64,000 nucleotides of DNA from Arcobacter sp. F155 (GTDB taxonomy: Bacteria; Campylobacterota; Campylobacteria; Campylobacterales; Arcobacteraceae), in the NCBI RefSeq assembly GCF_004116455.1, contig NZ_PDJU01000001.1, positions 248,001 through 312,000 on the forward strand, read 5' to 3'. A program made the translations under genes and the position numbers. Position 1 is the first letter of the stretch, and each line of letters opens with the position of its first letter. Positions 55,125 through 63,567 of the stretch are shown in pieces. The notes below the pieces were generated by a model. The model was not told the origin of the DNA. It was given only the letters and a program-made list of their open reading frames with translations, and did not search any database.

Positions 55125-57209
55125 TTAGTTTAATATAAATTTATTAGTTTTCCCATTTTTTTCTATTAATGCAAAGTTTTTACTTTTAAGAGCTTCTAAA
55201 AATTCTTCACTTTTAGTTATTCTTGAAAAAGTCTGTTTTGGTATATTTAACTCTTTTCTCACTTCTGGTTGGTCAATTTCCATGACTTCTTTCTTTTTAT
55301 CTTTTAAATATTCTATTATGGTTTCAATTTTTCCAGATACTTTAGTTTTCTTTACAAAGAATTCTGATTTTTTAGGAATCCATGAATTTATTTTAGATTT
55401 AGGGAATTGTGAATTAAATAGTTCTAACACTTGATTTGATGAAGGAGTATTGTTGTGAAACATATAAATTTCTGTAACTTTACAATCTAAATCATCTGTA
55501 CTAATCTTTCTAGCTCTTGATCTCATTACAGCTTGTACTAAGTCATCCGCAATTTGTCTATTCTCATACTCTACTAAATCATTTTTATGAATTAAATCTA
55601 AACTTGCTTCTGTACTTCCTACAGCATTTACGATTTCATTTATATGGACTACTGGGTCTAGGTAGTTCCATCCTACTATCATTACTTTATTGCAATCACT
55701 CCATTCGTTTTTCCCTATATGATTTCCCCAGTGAGTAATTTTTACTTTATCATTATGACATTCACTTATTAAATATCTTTTAAATTTTTTATGACAAACT
55801 ATCAATAGTTTATCTTCATTTTCTGATAGTATATTTTGAGCATATGAGGTATACAATTTTGCGTTATTAATAATATCATTATCTTTTAAATCTTTGTAAA
55901 TAGCTGACCTAGATTGTGCATAGCCTATTGCTTGATATATTTTTAAATTTTCATATTTCCTAATTTTGTTTGCTTCAATATATGTTATATTCCCACCATA
56001 TCTATTAGCTATATTGTAAAAATTATTGATGGTAGCAGTAGCATCTAATACTATATTTGCTCCTATCTTATTAATGATATTTTCAACGCTTACTAGTTTC
56101 TTTTCTCTTCCATATTGTAAATAATATACACCACTTATAAGTGTTTCTTTGATGTTACGAAGTAAGCTTTTAATTTTATAACCAATTGTTTCATAGAATG
56201 ATTCATTATCCTTTATACCTATATCTTTTAGTTCTTCCAATAATTCTTTTTTTCTTGCTTCTAATAAAAGGTGTAAGGCTTCAATATTTTCATTGATATT
56301 TAGAGTTTTTATAAAACTTTCAATATATCCATCACATACAGAAATTTTTTCTTGATTAATTTTTTTATTATCCTCAATTGTTTTATTTAACATATTAAAA
56401 TATTCTTCAAGTTGTAAAAAAAATTTTAAAGGATTATAAGTTATATTTTCAAGAGTTTTAGATTTTAAAATAATTTTGCTAAAGGTTTCTTTTAAATATA
56501 TTAAGTCATATTTAGAGAAATTGTGTTGTTCATAAAAAGATAATTTTTCATCAATTGCTATTAGATCTCTTTTTTTGTTTTTATATAGTTTAAAAGTGTC
56601 AATATCAACTTTCTGATTAATAAGTTGAAACATTTTATGAGTTATAACAATACATCTATAGTTGGATAAATCCTTTTTCTCAACTCTTAAATCATTTTTA
56701 GGATTTTCAGAAGTTATTGTATAGCTACATCTAGCATATAATGGGTTTCTACTCATTTTATTAATAAATTTACAATATTCAATTGCTTCCTCAACTTTTG
56801 ATACTACAATCATTGAAGACTGTTCTTGTAGTAGAGAAACATACATTTGTAGAGAAACACTTTTACCTAATCCAGTTTGTGCAGGATATATATACGATTG
56901 AGTTGAACCATTTGCATTTGCAAGAATTGAAAAATTAAATACTTTACAAATATCTTCTATTGATTTCGTTAATTTGTCTGATATATGGACATTTTGAGTT
57001 TTTAAGTATGATACAACTTCAGTAGATAAAGTATAAGGGCTAATAGGTGAAGAAGGAAATTTTAAGGGTGATAAAGCCTTTTTTAAATTAGGTTGATATA
57101 GTGCATCTTTTTCTACTAAGAAGTCTATATTTTTTTCTTGAACTTCATTATGCTTTAAAGCTATTTGCTGCTCATAATCAAGTAATTCTTGATATTGTTC
57201 ATTGGTCAT
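55125..57209 (-). CDS. SF2 helicase-like protein, probable element replication protein
   Basis: 694 residues. Walker A is PAQTGLGKSVSL (Lys116), Walker B a DE pair in LIAIDEKLS, with VLDATATIN as motif III-like and QAVMRSRARK as motif VI. The C-terminal 60 residues look like a winged helix (VRKELNIPKQTFSRITKSEE). I see no known name; the architecture suits a plasmid or phage-type replication helicase. GGAGG sits just before the ATG. DnaA-box-like motifs lie 64-100 bp upstream. It is the first element gene downstream of fliP. Confidence 0.7.
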   Translation of the reverse strand: MTNEQYQELLDYEQQIALKHNEVQEKNIDFLVEKDALYQPNLKKALSPLKFPSSPISPYTLSTEVVSYLKTQNVHISDKLTKSIEDICKVFNFSILANANGSTQSYIYPAQTGLGKSVSLQMYVSLLQEQSSMIVVSKVEEAIEYCKFINKMSRNPLYARCSYTITSENPKNDLRVEKKDLSNYRCIVITHKMFQLINQKVDIDTFKLYKNKKRDLIAIDEKLSFYEQHNFSKYDLIYLKETFSKIILKSKTLENITYNPLKFFLQLEEYFNMLNKTIEDNKKINQEKISVCDGYIESFIKTLNINENIEALHLLLEARKKELLEELKDIGIKDNESFYETIGYKIKSLLRNIKETLISGVYYLQYGREKKLVSVENIINKIGANIVLDATATINNFYNIANRYGGNITYIEANKIRKYENLKIYQAIGYAQSRSAIYKDLKDNDIINNAKLYTSYAQNILSENEDKLLIVCHKKFKRYLISECHNDKVKITHWGNHIGKNEWSDCNKVMIVGWNYLDPVVHINEIVNAVGSTEASLDLIHKNDLVEYENRQIADDLVQAVMRSRARKISTDDLDCKVTEIYMFHNNTPSSNQVLELFNSQFPKSKINSWIPKKSEFFVKKTKVSGKIETIIEYLKDKKKEVMEIDQPEVRKELNIPKQTFSRITKSEEFLEALKSKNFALIEKNGKTNKFILN

Positions 57210-57272
57210 TAATCCTCCTTTTAAAAGGTATGTTTTAAGTTAGTTATATTTTATTTAGATAAGTAAAAATAA

Positions 57273-57309
57273 TTTTCCACACTCTATTCTGTGGATAGAA
57301 TGTGGATGA
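57273..57309. promoter_or_regulatory. Cluster of DnaA-box-like motifs, possible replication origin
   Basis: TTTTCCACA (57273-57281) fits the DnaA-box consensus TTWTNCACA. TGTGGATAG (57290-57298) and TGTGGATGA (57301-57309) are each one base from the reverse consensus. They lie between the helicase gene and attR. Two further dyads with TGACTAA (57324 and 57369) follow and may be integrase arm sites. Confidence 0.4.
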
Positions 57310-57417
57310 TTTTGGATAAAAAGTGACTAAAACTACTAAGTCTTATAAAATTGTTTCTTTTTGTTAAATGACTAATTTTAATAGTCAAAACCAATTTATT
57401 CTAACCTCTACAAACCC

Positions 57418-57527
57418 GTCACTTAAAGGACTGGGCGAGGTTTCCAATAATCAATGCCCAACCATCAATTACAATAAAGAAAATTATCTTTATGGGCAGA
57501 GAAATCATAACAGGTGGAAGCATCATC
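57418..57527. repeat. Right attachment repeat (attR), element-supplied fliP 3' end
   Basis: Pairs with 48924-49033 (109 of 110 bases identical). It is part of the intact fliP reading frame and encodes its last 35 residues and stop. Confidence 0.9.
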
Positions 57528-58156
57528 ATACCCAAGGACATTAAAATAGATGCTACAATAATATCAATTACTAAGAAAGGTAAGAAGATTAAGAAACCTA
57601 TTTCAAATGCTGTCTTAAGCTCACTTACAATAAATGCAGGCATTAAAAGAGTTAATGGCACATCATCAATATTTTTAGGGTTTTCTTCTTTTTTTATTCT
57701 ATAAAATAGCGCTAAATCTTTCTCTCTAGTATTTTTAATCATAAACTCTTTGAAAGGTTTAACTCCATTTTCAAAGGCTACTTCATAACCTATTTTTTCA
57801 TCCATATAAGGAACAATAGCATCATCCCAAGATTTTTTAAAATATGGTTCCATAATAAAAATTGTTAAAATTAAAGATAATGAAATGATAATTTGATTAG
57901 GAGGTGTTTGCTGTAGTCCTAATGCTTGTCTAAGTAATGAAAAAACAATAATTAGTCTTGTAAAGCTTGTAACCATTAAAAGTAAAGTAGGGGCTAAAAC
58001 TAAAAGAGTTAAGATAATAGCAATGTTGATTGTTTTAACAAATTGTGCTGGTTCTTCTAATGCTGCAATAGAAAGATTAATAACAGGTGGTGCAGCTTCT
58101 TCTTGTGCAAAAAGTAATGAAATAGAAAAAATTAATAAACTAAATATTAGTTTCAA
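57419..58156 (-). CDS. fliP: Flagellar type III export protein FliP
   Basis: A core component of the flagellar export gate in the inner membrane. Signal peptide (SLLFAQ), then four membrane helices with FliP signatures: LVLAPTLLLMVTSFTRLIIV, RQALGLQQTPPNQ, PAFIVSELKTAFEIGFLIF and [18 protein letters not shown]. 245 residues is full length. The final 35 codons lie in attR, so the mobile element regenerated the gene at insertion. Reading frame intact. Confidence 0.96.
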   Translation of the reverse strand: MKLIFSLLIFSISLLFAQEEAAPPVINLSIAALEEPAQFVKTINIAIILTLLVLAPTLLLMVTSFTRLIIVFSLLRQALGLQQTPPNQIIISLSLILTIFIMEPYFKKSWDDAIVPYMDEKIGYEVAFENGVKPFKEFMIKNTREKDLALFYRIKKEENPKNIDDVPLTLLMPAFIVSELKTAFEIGFLIFLPFLVIDIIVASILMSLGMMMLPPVMISLPIKIIFFIVIDGWALIIGNLAQSFK

Positions 58157-58221
58157 ATATCGTCCTCAAATAAAATAAGAAATTACTATATCGAAAAAGT
58201 TATTAAATCTCCAAGATATGC

Positions 58222-60003
58222 TTATTTTGGGTCTTTTATATAACCAAACTCATATAGTTTTTTATAAATATTTTTAACTAAAAAACCAGCTGCACTTCCA
58301 CCATGCCCACCATGTTCAACAATTACTGTAACAACATATTTTTTGTCACCTTTAAATGGACCATACCCTGTAATCCAAGCGTGAGATCTATGATAGTATT
58401 CTAGTTCACTCTCTTTCATTCTTTTTTTCTCAGACTGAGGAATAGATACAACCTGTGCAGTTCCTGTTTTCCCCGCCATAGTAATAATACTATTTCTTGA
58501 ATATCTGTATAAAGTTCCTTTTCTATGGTTATTTACTTCATACATTCCTTTTCTAATAAGTTCAAGATGTTTTTCATCGTGAGGAATCTCTAATGGTTCT
58601 TCATAACTATCTTTTGAAAAGTGTGGTTTAGGAAGTTTACCTGTTGCTAAAAATGCTGTATACCTAGCAATTTGCATTGGTGTTGTAAGCATTTCTCCTT
58701 GACCAATTGAAGTAATTACCGTCTCTCCTACATACCAAGGAAGATTATGTCTTTGTTGTTTCCACTCTTTGTTTGGATTTGTTCCATAGTGTTCATTATC
58801 TAAATCAATACCAGTCTTTTGTCCAATACCATATTTAGCAAGTGTTTCAGAAATATTATTTATTCCTATTTTTAGGCTTCCTTTATAGAAAAAGTCATCA
58901 CAACTCTCTCTAATTGCTTTAGAGAAGCCAACTTTTCCATGTCCTCTTTGTTTCCAACATCTAAAGTTTCTTTTTCCTAAAGTAATAGCTCCTGTATCAA
59001 AAACAGTATAACTTGGTTTAATTCCATTTTCTAAGAAAGATAGAGCAACACCCATTTTTATAACAGAACCAGGAGGATATTTACCATTAATCAGTTTATT
59101 TGTGAAAGGGTGGTTAAAGTCATTTCTCATTTTATTCCACTCTTTTACTGAAATACCATCAACAAAGATATTATTATCAAACTCAGGGAAAGATCCAGCA
59201 GTAAGAAGCTCTCCTGTTTGAGCATCCATTACTATAACTGCTCCACCTTTTCCAGGGAAGTTTTCTTGGATATATTTTTGAAGTTCAATATCAATTGAGA
59301 TAGTAAGGTCATTATCACTTGATGGTTTCTCTTCTTCTAATACTTCAAGCTCTTTATTTAGGGCATTTACTTTTAAGTTTTTAAACCCAAGTTCCCCTTG
59401 AAGTTTATCATTATAATATTTTTCAAGACCAATTTTTCCGATAATACCACTATGTTTTGAGAAAGGGTTTCTTTCAATATCTAATCTTGAGGCTTTACCT
59501 ACATATCCAATAATATGTGAAGCATTTTGTTTATAAGGATAAACTCTTTTTACCTCAGATTTAATTTGTATATCATCAAGGGAGTTAAATAGAGTATATT
59601 TTTTAAAGAACTTATCATAAGGAATATACTTTACAACTTTTACAAAGTCATGTTTATAGGGTGAATCTGTTTTTTTATACTCTTTATAAAGCTTTTCTTT
59701 TTCATATTCTGGGAAGTGTTTATTTATTAGAGTAATTAGTTTTTCTAGTCTCTCTTTATTTTTATATGACCTTAAGTGAGGTTTTAAATTAATTGAGAAA
59801 CCAAGCTTATTCATAGCTAAGGCTTTTCCATTTCTATCTTTTATGATTCCTCTATTTGGAACTTCATATACTTTTTTAATATAGTTTCTTTTTGATAGTT
59901 CTTCATAATAAGTATTTGATTTGATACTTAGAAAATATACCCTTGCAAGTAAAGTTAGTAATACAACAAGAATAAAAATAAATATTAATTTTAATCTAAT
60001 CAA
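58222..60003 (-). CDS. mrdA: Penicillin-binding protein 2
   Basis: The peptidoglycan transpeptidase of rod elongation. One membrane helix at residues 5-25, the pedestal domain (EVPNRGIIKDRNGKALA), then the transpeptidase: SxxK as PGSVIKM, SxD as RESCDDFFY and KTG as AGKTGTAQV. 593 residues is normal. The TTG start overlaps the preceding stop (TTGA), with GGAG seven bases upstream. Confidence 0.95.
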   Translation of the reverse strand: MIRLKLIFIFILVVLLTLLARVYFLSIKSNTYYEELSKRNYIKKVYEVPNRGIIKDRNGKALAMNKLGFSINLKPHLRSYKNKERLEKLITLINKHFPEYEKEKLYKEYKKTDSPYKHDFVKVVKYIPYDKFFKKYTLFNSLDDIQIKSEVKRVYPYKQNASHIIGYVGKASRLDIERNPFSKHSGIIGKIGLEKYYNDKLQGELGFKNLKVNALNKELEVLEEEKPSSDNDLTISIDIELQKYIQENFPGKGGAVIVMDAQTGELLTAGSFPEFDNNIFVDGISVKEWNKMRNDFNHPFTNKLINGKYPPGSVIKMGVALSFLENGIKPSYTVFDTGAITLGKRNFRCWKQRGHGKVGFSKAIRESCDDFFYKGSLKIGINNISETLAKYGIGQKTGIDLDNEHYGTNPNKEWKQQRHNLPWYVGETVITSIGQGEMLTTPMQIARYTAFLATGKLPKPHFSKDSYEEPLEIPHDEKHLELIRKGMYEVNNHRKGTLYRYSRNSIITMAGKTGTAQVVSIPQSEKKRMKESELEYYHRSHAWITGYGPFKGDKKYVVTVIVEHGGHGGSAAGFLVKNIYKKLYEFGYIKDPK

Positions 60004-60440
60004 ATGAACACTCCAAAGATTATTAAGTCAATAACTAAGTTTAAAAGTAAAATAAAGTTTAGTTGAATGCTCATTTCATTATTTAATGTCCATAAAAACA
60101 CTAAACCACAATAAAAAACTACTAAATAAACATATAGGTTAGTTCCATCAACTGACAATACTCTTGATACATAGGGAATAACAAAGGCATAAATAAAAAA
60201 GCAAAGTAAAATTACAGAAAAGGGTTTAAATCCATTGTTTACCTCAATTATAACAGTTGTGATTCCAAGAAAAAATAGGGTGTAGTTGTAGTTTTTTTCC
60301 ATACAAACATAAAAGGCAATAAATACTATACCAAGTAACATTATTGGAAAAAAGTATATAGATGAAACTGTATTAACAATCAATGCAAAAATACAAAATA
60401 AAAATATATAAAAAGGATTGTCTAGGTTGTTGATTTTCAT
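60000..60440 (-). CDS. Small polytopic membrane protein, MreD-like by position
   Basis: 146 residues, mostly hydrophobic with about five membrane helices. Sequence is not diagnostic. It sits directly before mrdA with overlapping codons, the place usually taken by mreD, and has MreD's size and topology. I therefore suggest an MreD-type rod-shape protein, by context only. Confidence 0.55.
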   Translation of the reverse strand: MKINNLDNPFYIFLFCIFALIVNTVSSIYFFPIMLLGIVFIAFYVCMEKNYNYTLFFLGITTVIIEVNNGFKPFSVILLCFFIYAFVIPYVSRVLSVDGTNLYVYLVVFYCGLVFLWTLNNEMSIQLNFILLLNLVIDLIIFGVFI

Positions 60441-60497
60441 TAGTAATATAGTTCTTCGTTTTTAAGGGATTATATTAAAACTATACTTACATAAATA

Positions 60498-60803
60498 TCA
60501 AATTGTATCATTTGTTTTTTCAGAGTCTCTTTTTTTTCTTTCAAGAGCTGTTAAGTCATAAATAAAAGCAAAAATCTCAGATACTGCTTTATACATACTA
60601 GGAGGAATCTCTTTTTCTATATCAATAGCAGATAGAAGTTCAATAAGGTCTTCATCTTTTTTTATAGGAATATCATTATCTTGGGCAATTTTAATAATAT
60701 TATTAGCAATTTCTCCCTTACCTTTAGCAACTACTTTAGGAGCATTATCTACTTCAATATCATACTCTAAGGCAACAGCTTTTTTTATCTCTCTTTCATT
60801 CAT
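60498..60803 (-). CDS. FlhB C-terminal-domain-like protein (FlhX type)
   Basis: 101 residues matching the cytoplasmic domain of FlhB/YscU: KKAVALEYDIEVDNAPKVVAKG (shown in part: VALEYD...APKVVAKG), then IAQDNDIPIKKDEDLIELL and the ending EIPPSMYKAVSEIFAFIYDL. The usual NPTH cleavage motif is absent, as in FlhX and B. subtilis YlqH. It lies one base after the FliK-like gene, the same pairing as ylqG-ylqH. Confidence 0.8.
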   Translation of the reverse strand: MNEREIKKAVALEYDIEVDNAPKVVAKGKGEIANNIIKIAQDNDIPIKKDEDLIELLSAIDIEKEIPPSMYKAVSEIFAFIYDLTALERKKRDSEKTNDTI

Positions 60804-60804
60804 T

Positions 60805-62733
60805 TTATGCCTTTATATCTACCCCGAAACCAAGATTTATATTTTGATTATAAACATCAGTTTTTTTAACTTCTTCTTTTTTATCTTTATCAAAATCTAA
60901 AATATGGATATTTACAGGAATTAATTCAACAGAGTTCATAGCTCTTTTTAATTTAAAAATATTCTCTTTGATAGCTTCTTTAAAATGATCTTTTGTTGCA
61001 TAGATTGTTAAGTCAAGTTTATTTTTATCATAAAGTCCAAGTAAAAGCTTTGTTTCTCCAAACTCTTTTAGGTTTAGATTAATTTCACAATAAAACTTTT
61101 CATCTTTTCCTTCTTTCATGGAAATAGAACCATCTTCTAACATATCCCAAATAAAAGGTATGTATACACTATTGCTATTTGAAACTAGTGATAAAAGTTG
61201 GTGATACTCTATTTGTGTTAGTACCTTATCAACTTGCTTTGCTGTATCACTTGCTTTGGGGTCTGTTGTATTTGTTGTTAGTTCTTCTTGCACCTTTAAC
61301 AAAATAGCTTTCATATCATTTTGTAAGTTTGCATTTGCACCTTTGGGATTTTCACCTCTATTTAGAGTTTGTATAAAGTTTTGTGCTGTTTGTTCAAGTT
61401 TTACTAAGGCTTTATCTATTTTTTCAAAGCTTGCTTGGTTTGTATTTCCTTGATTTAGTTGTGCAACAGTTGTTTTTAAATCCTTCAATAAAGTTTCAAT
61501 ATTTGATGTTAGATTGTTAATGGTAGGTTTTAAATTTAAAGAATCCATATTTTTGTTTTGAAGTAGATTATCTATTTGATTTAATAAAGCTTGTTTATTA
61601 GGTAGATTTTTATCTAAGATAAGCTCATTTTTTAAATTTTGTAATATCTCTTTTACTTGAGTTAATGCTTCATTTTTCACTTGATTTGTTTGAAGTTGAG
61701 TTGCTAAGTTTTGTAAACTATTTACAATCTTATCAGGATTTACTGACTGCTTGTTCTGTAATGAGGCAACAACCTCTTTTAATGTAGCTAAGGTTTCACT
61801 CGCCTGGTTTGGAGTAGCTTTTAAAGTAGAAGTATTTATATTTGTATTAAGCTCTTTACTTTGAAGTAAATTATCTATTTGTTTAAGTAGATTTTGTTTA
61901 TTTGGTAGATTATTATTTTGTAAAATCTCATTTTTTAGGTTTAACAATACATCTCTTGTATTTGAAAAGGCTTCGCTTTTATTGTGCATAAGCTTTTCTA
62001 CTTGAGTTGAACCATTATCTATTTTTGATTGAGTTAATTGTACTTGGTTTGATATATTTTTTAAACTATTTGTTAGTTGTTCTAAGTTTGCAGTTTGTTT
62101 ATTTTGTAATGATTTACCAAGAGTTTCTAACTGTGAAGTTAAAGTTTTTAAATCTTTTACAGTTTCGCTAGGATTGGTTTCTAGTCCTTTTAAATTTTGA
62201 TTTAACAGTTTATCAATAGTTTGGGAAATGTTTTTTGCTTGTGGTAAATCAATCTGCTTTAAAATAGTCTTTATTTGATTTAAAATATTTTCCAACTCTT
62301 TTGGTAAAGAAGTTTTACTTTGTGTTTGAGAAAGCATCTTTGCTTCTAAAAATACTCCTGATTTTTCAAGGGAGTTCTTTAATACTTTTTCATCAATATT
62401 TCCAAGGTTTTTTAATAAAGCTTCTAGTTGTGGTTTAAACTTTTGAAGGCTCTCGTTTTGAGAAGTTTGTTTTAAAAGTGTTTCTATGTTTTTACTAAAA
62501 TTTCCTAAGTCCTTAAATACAGTAGAGTTTTTTAGTAAGTTTTCAATTGAAGCATTTGTTTTAGTTCCTGTTTTAGCCTGTGTAAAAAGGTCTTTTAATA
62601 TATCATCTACACTAATATCACCACTTTTTATATTTGCTAGAGTTTTTATATCAGCTTGTTTTAAAGCATCTTTCAAAACTTTATTATCATTTGGCAAAAG
62701 AATTTTAAGTAAATTATTACTAGAAACTATCAT
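60805..62733 (-). CDS. FliK-like hook-length control protein with internal repeats
   Basis: 642 residues from ATG 62733; an in-frame start at 62793 lies upstream of a -10-like region and was rejected. The middle consists of about three degenerate units of some 105 residues, each ending in LKNE-LPNKQ-LL-QIDNLLQ. The C-terminal 130 residues (YIPFIWDMLEDGS, YCEINLNLKEFGETKLLLGL) resemble the FliK hook-length domain. The downstream FlhB-like gene supports the call. Confidence 0.65.
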   Translation of the reverse strand: MIVSSNNLLKILLPNDNKVLKDALKQADIKTLANIKSGDISVDDILKDLFTQAKTGTKTNASIENLLKNSTVFKDLGNFSKNIETLLKQTSQNESLQKFKPQLEALLKNLGNIDEKVLKNSLEKSGVFLEAKMLSQTQSKTSLPKELENILNQIKTILKQIDLPQAKNISQTIDKLLNQNLKGLETNPSETVKDLKTLTSQLETLGKSLQNKQTANLEQLTNSLKNISNQVQLTQSKIDNGSTQVEKLMHNKSEAFSNTRDVLLNLKNEILQNNNLPNKQNLLKQIDNLLQSKELNTNINTSTLKATPNQASETLATLKEVVASLQNKQSVNPDKIVNSLQNLATQLQTNQVKNEALTQVKEILQNLKNELILDKNLPNKQALLNQIDNLLQNKNMDSLNLKPTINNLTSNIETLLKDLKTTVAQLNQGNTNQASFEKIDKALVKLEQTAQNFIQTLNRGENPKGANANLQNDMKAILLKVQEELTTNTTDPKASDTAKQVDKVLTQIEYHQLLSLVSNSNSVYIPFIWDMLEDGSISMKEGKDEKFYCEINLNLKEFGETKLLLGLYDKNKLDLTIYATKDHFKEAIKENIFKLKRAMNSVELIPVNIHILDFDKDKKEEVKKTDVYNQNINLGFGVDIKA

Positions 62734-62818
62734 AATTTTAAGTATATCATAAAATATTATATATATTGACATCAAATTTTTATTTTTGTACAATCAAATT
62801 GATTAATAAAGGTTGAAG

Positions 62819-63193
62819 ATGAAATTTGAAGTAGTTACTCCTATTGATGGCTTTGAAAGAGAAAAAGAGTTTGAATTATCTAAATTAGATGACTTCTTTT
62901 TTATGATAAAAGGTGTTGAAACTGGCGAAACTATTAGACTTATGAGCTTTGGAGCCCTAAAGTCTTTGGAGTTTGAACTTCCTGAAGATTTTGTAGCAAA
63001 GCTAGAAATAGAGAATATTTCTGATATTTCTATTTTTTACATATTTGTATTACAAGCTCAAACTTCTGATTCTTCAATGAATATTTTTGCCCCATTAATA
63101 ATGAACAACAAATCAATGAAAATGGGACAAATACATTTAGATTTACATGAACTAGGTTTAGATAGTCTAAATGATATACTGCCAAAATTTTAA
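62819..63193 (+). CDS. fliW: Flagellar assembly factor FliW
   Basis: 124 residues with the FliW pattern GFEREKEFELSKLDDFFFMI and LEIENISDISIFYIFVL and NIFAPLIMNNKSMKMGQI. FliW binds flagellin and antagonises CsrA, controlling flagellin translation. I chose the ATG at 62819, with AAAGG six bases upstream, over the TTG at 62813. Divergent from the FliK-like gene. Confidence 0.88.
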   Translation: MKFEVVTPIDGFEREKEFELSKLDDFFFMIKGVETGETIRLMSFGALKSLEFELPEDFVAKLEIENISDISIFYIFVLQAQTSDSSMNIFAPLIMNNKSMKMGQIHLDLHELGLDSLNDILPKF

Positions 63194-63211
63194 AAAAAGA
63201 TTCGAATATTT

Positions 63212-63565
63212 ATGCACGAAAAACAACTAAGAGTTAGATATATAAGAGTATTAGAGAAGTTCTTTACTAGAACTGTTTCTCTACTAAGATTAGAAAATTT
63301 TGATAAAGAGCTTTTTAAAGAGCGAACTAAAAAAAACTATGAAGATATAAAAAGAGTAAAGGCTGTTGACCTTAACTCACCTTATCTTACTCAGTTAATC
63401 GCATTTATCAATAAAACACTTCAATATGCTGAAACTTCTAGTGAAGAGTTTGAAGAAGAAAGAGCAACTTTGCTAAAAGAGGCTAATCATATTCAAAAAG
63501 AGAAAAAAAGAAGTACTTACAAAAAAGATAAACACAAGAAATCAAAATTTGATGATGGATATTAA
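63212..63565 (+). CDS. Small basic protein of unknown function
   Basis: 117 residues, helical, with a Lys/Arg-rich C-terminal tail (KEKKRSTYKKDKHKKSKF). It follows fliW by 18 bp and ends 2 bases before recD2. I do not recognise the family; charge suggests nucleic acid binding. Confidence 0.6.
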   Translation: MHEKQLRVRYIRVLEKFFTRTVSLLRLENFDKELFKERTKKNYEDIKRVKAVDLNSPYLTQLIAFINKTLQYAETSSEEFEEERATLLKEANHIQKEKKRSTYKKDKHKKSKFDDGY

Positions 63566-63567
63566 GA

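Larger units (their letters stand above)
48924..57527. mobile_element. 8.5-kb integrative element inserted in the 3' end of fliP
   Basis: Bounded by 110-bp direct repeats with one mismatch. The repeat is the fliP 3' end, so the ancestral fliP ended at 48925 next to the histidine kinase, and the element's own copy now closes the gene. Content: tyrosine integrase near the left end, ardA, three unknown genes, a trypsin-like PDZ protease and an SF2 helicase-like protein near the right end. All are on the minus strand, in the direction of fliP. No conjugation, capsid or toxin genes are visible, so it is probably a small mobilisable or satellite element. The exact crossover point lies within the repeat and is unknown. 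Confidence 0.85.
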
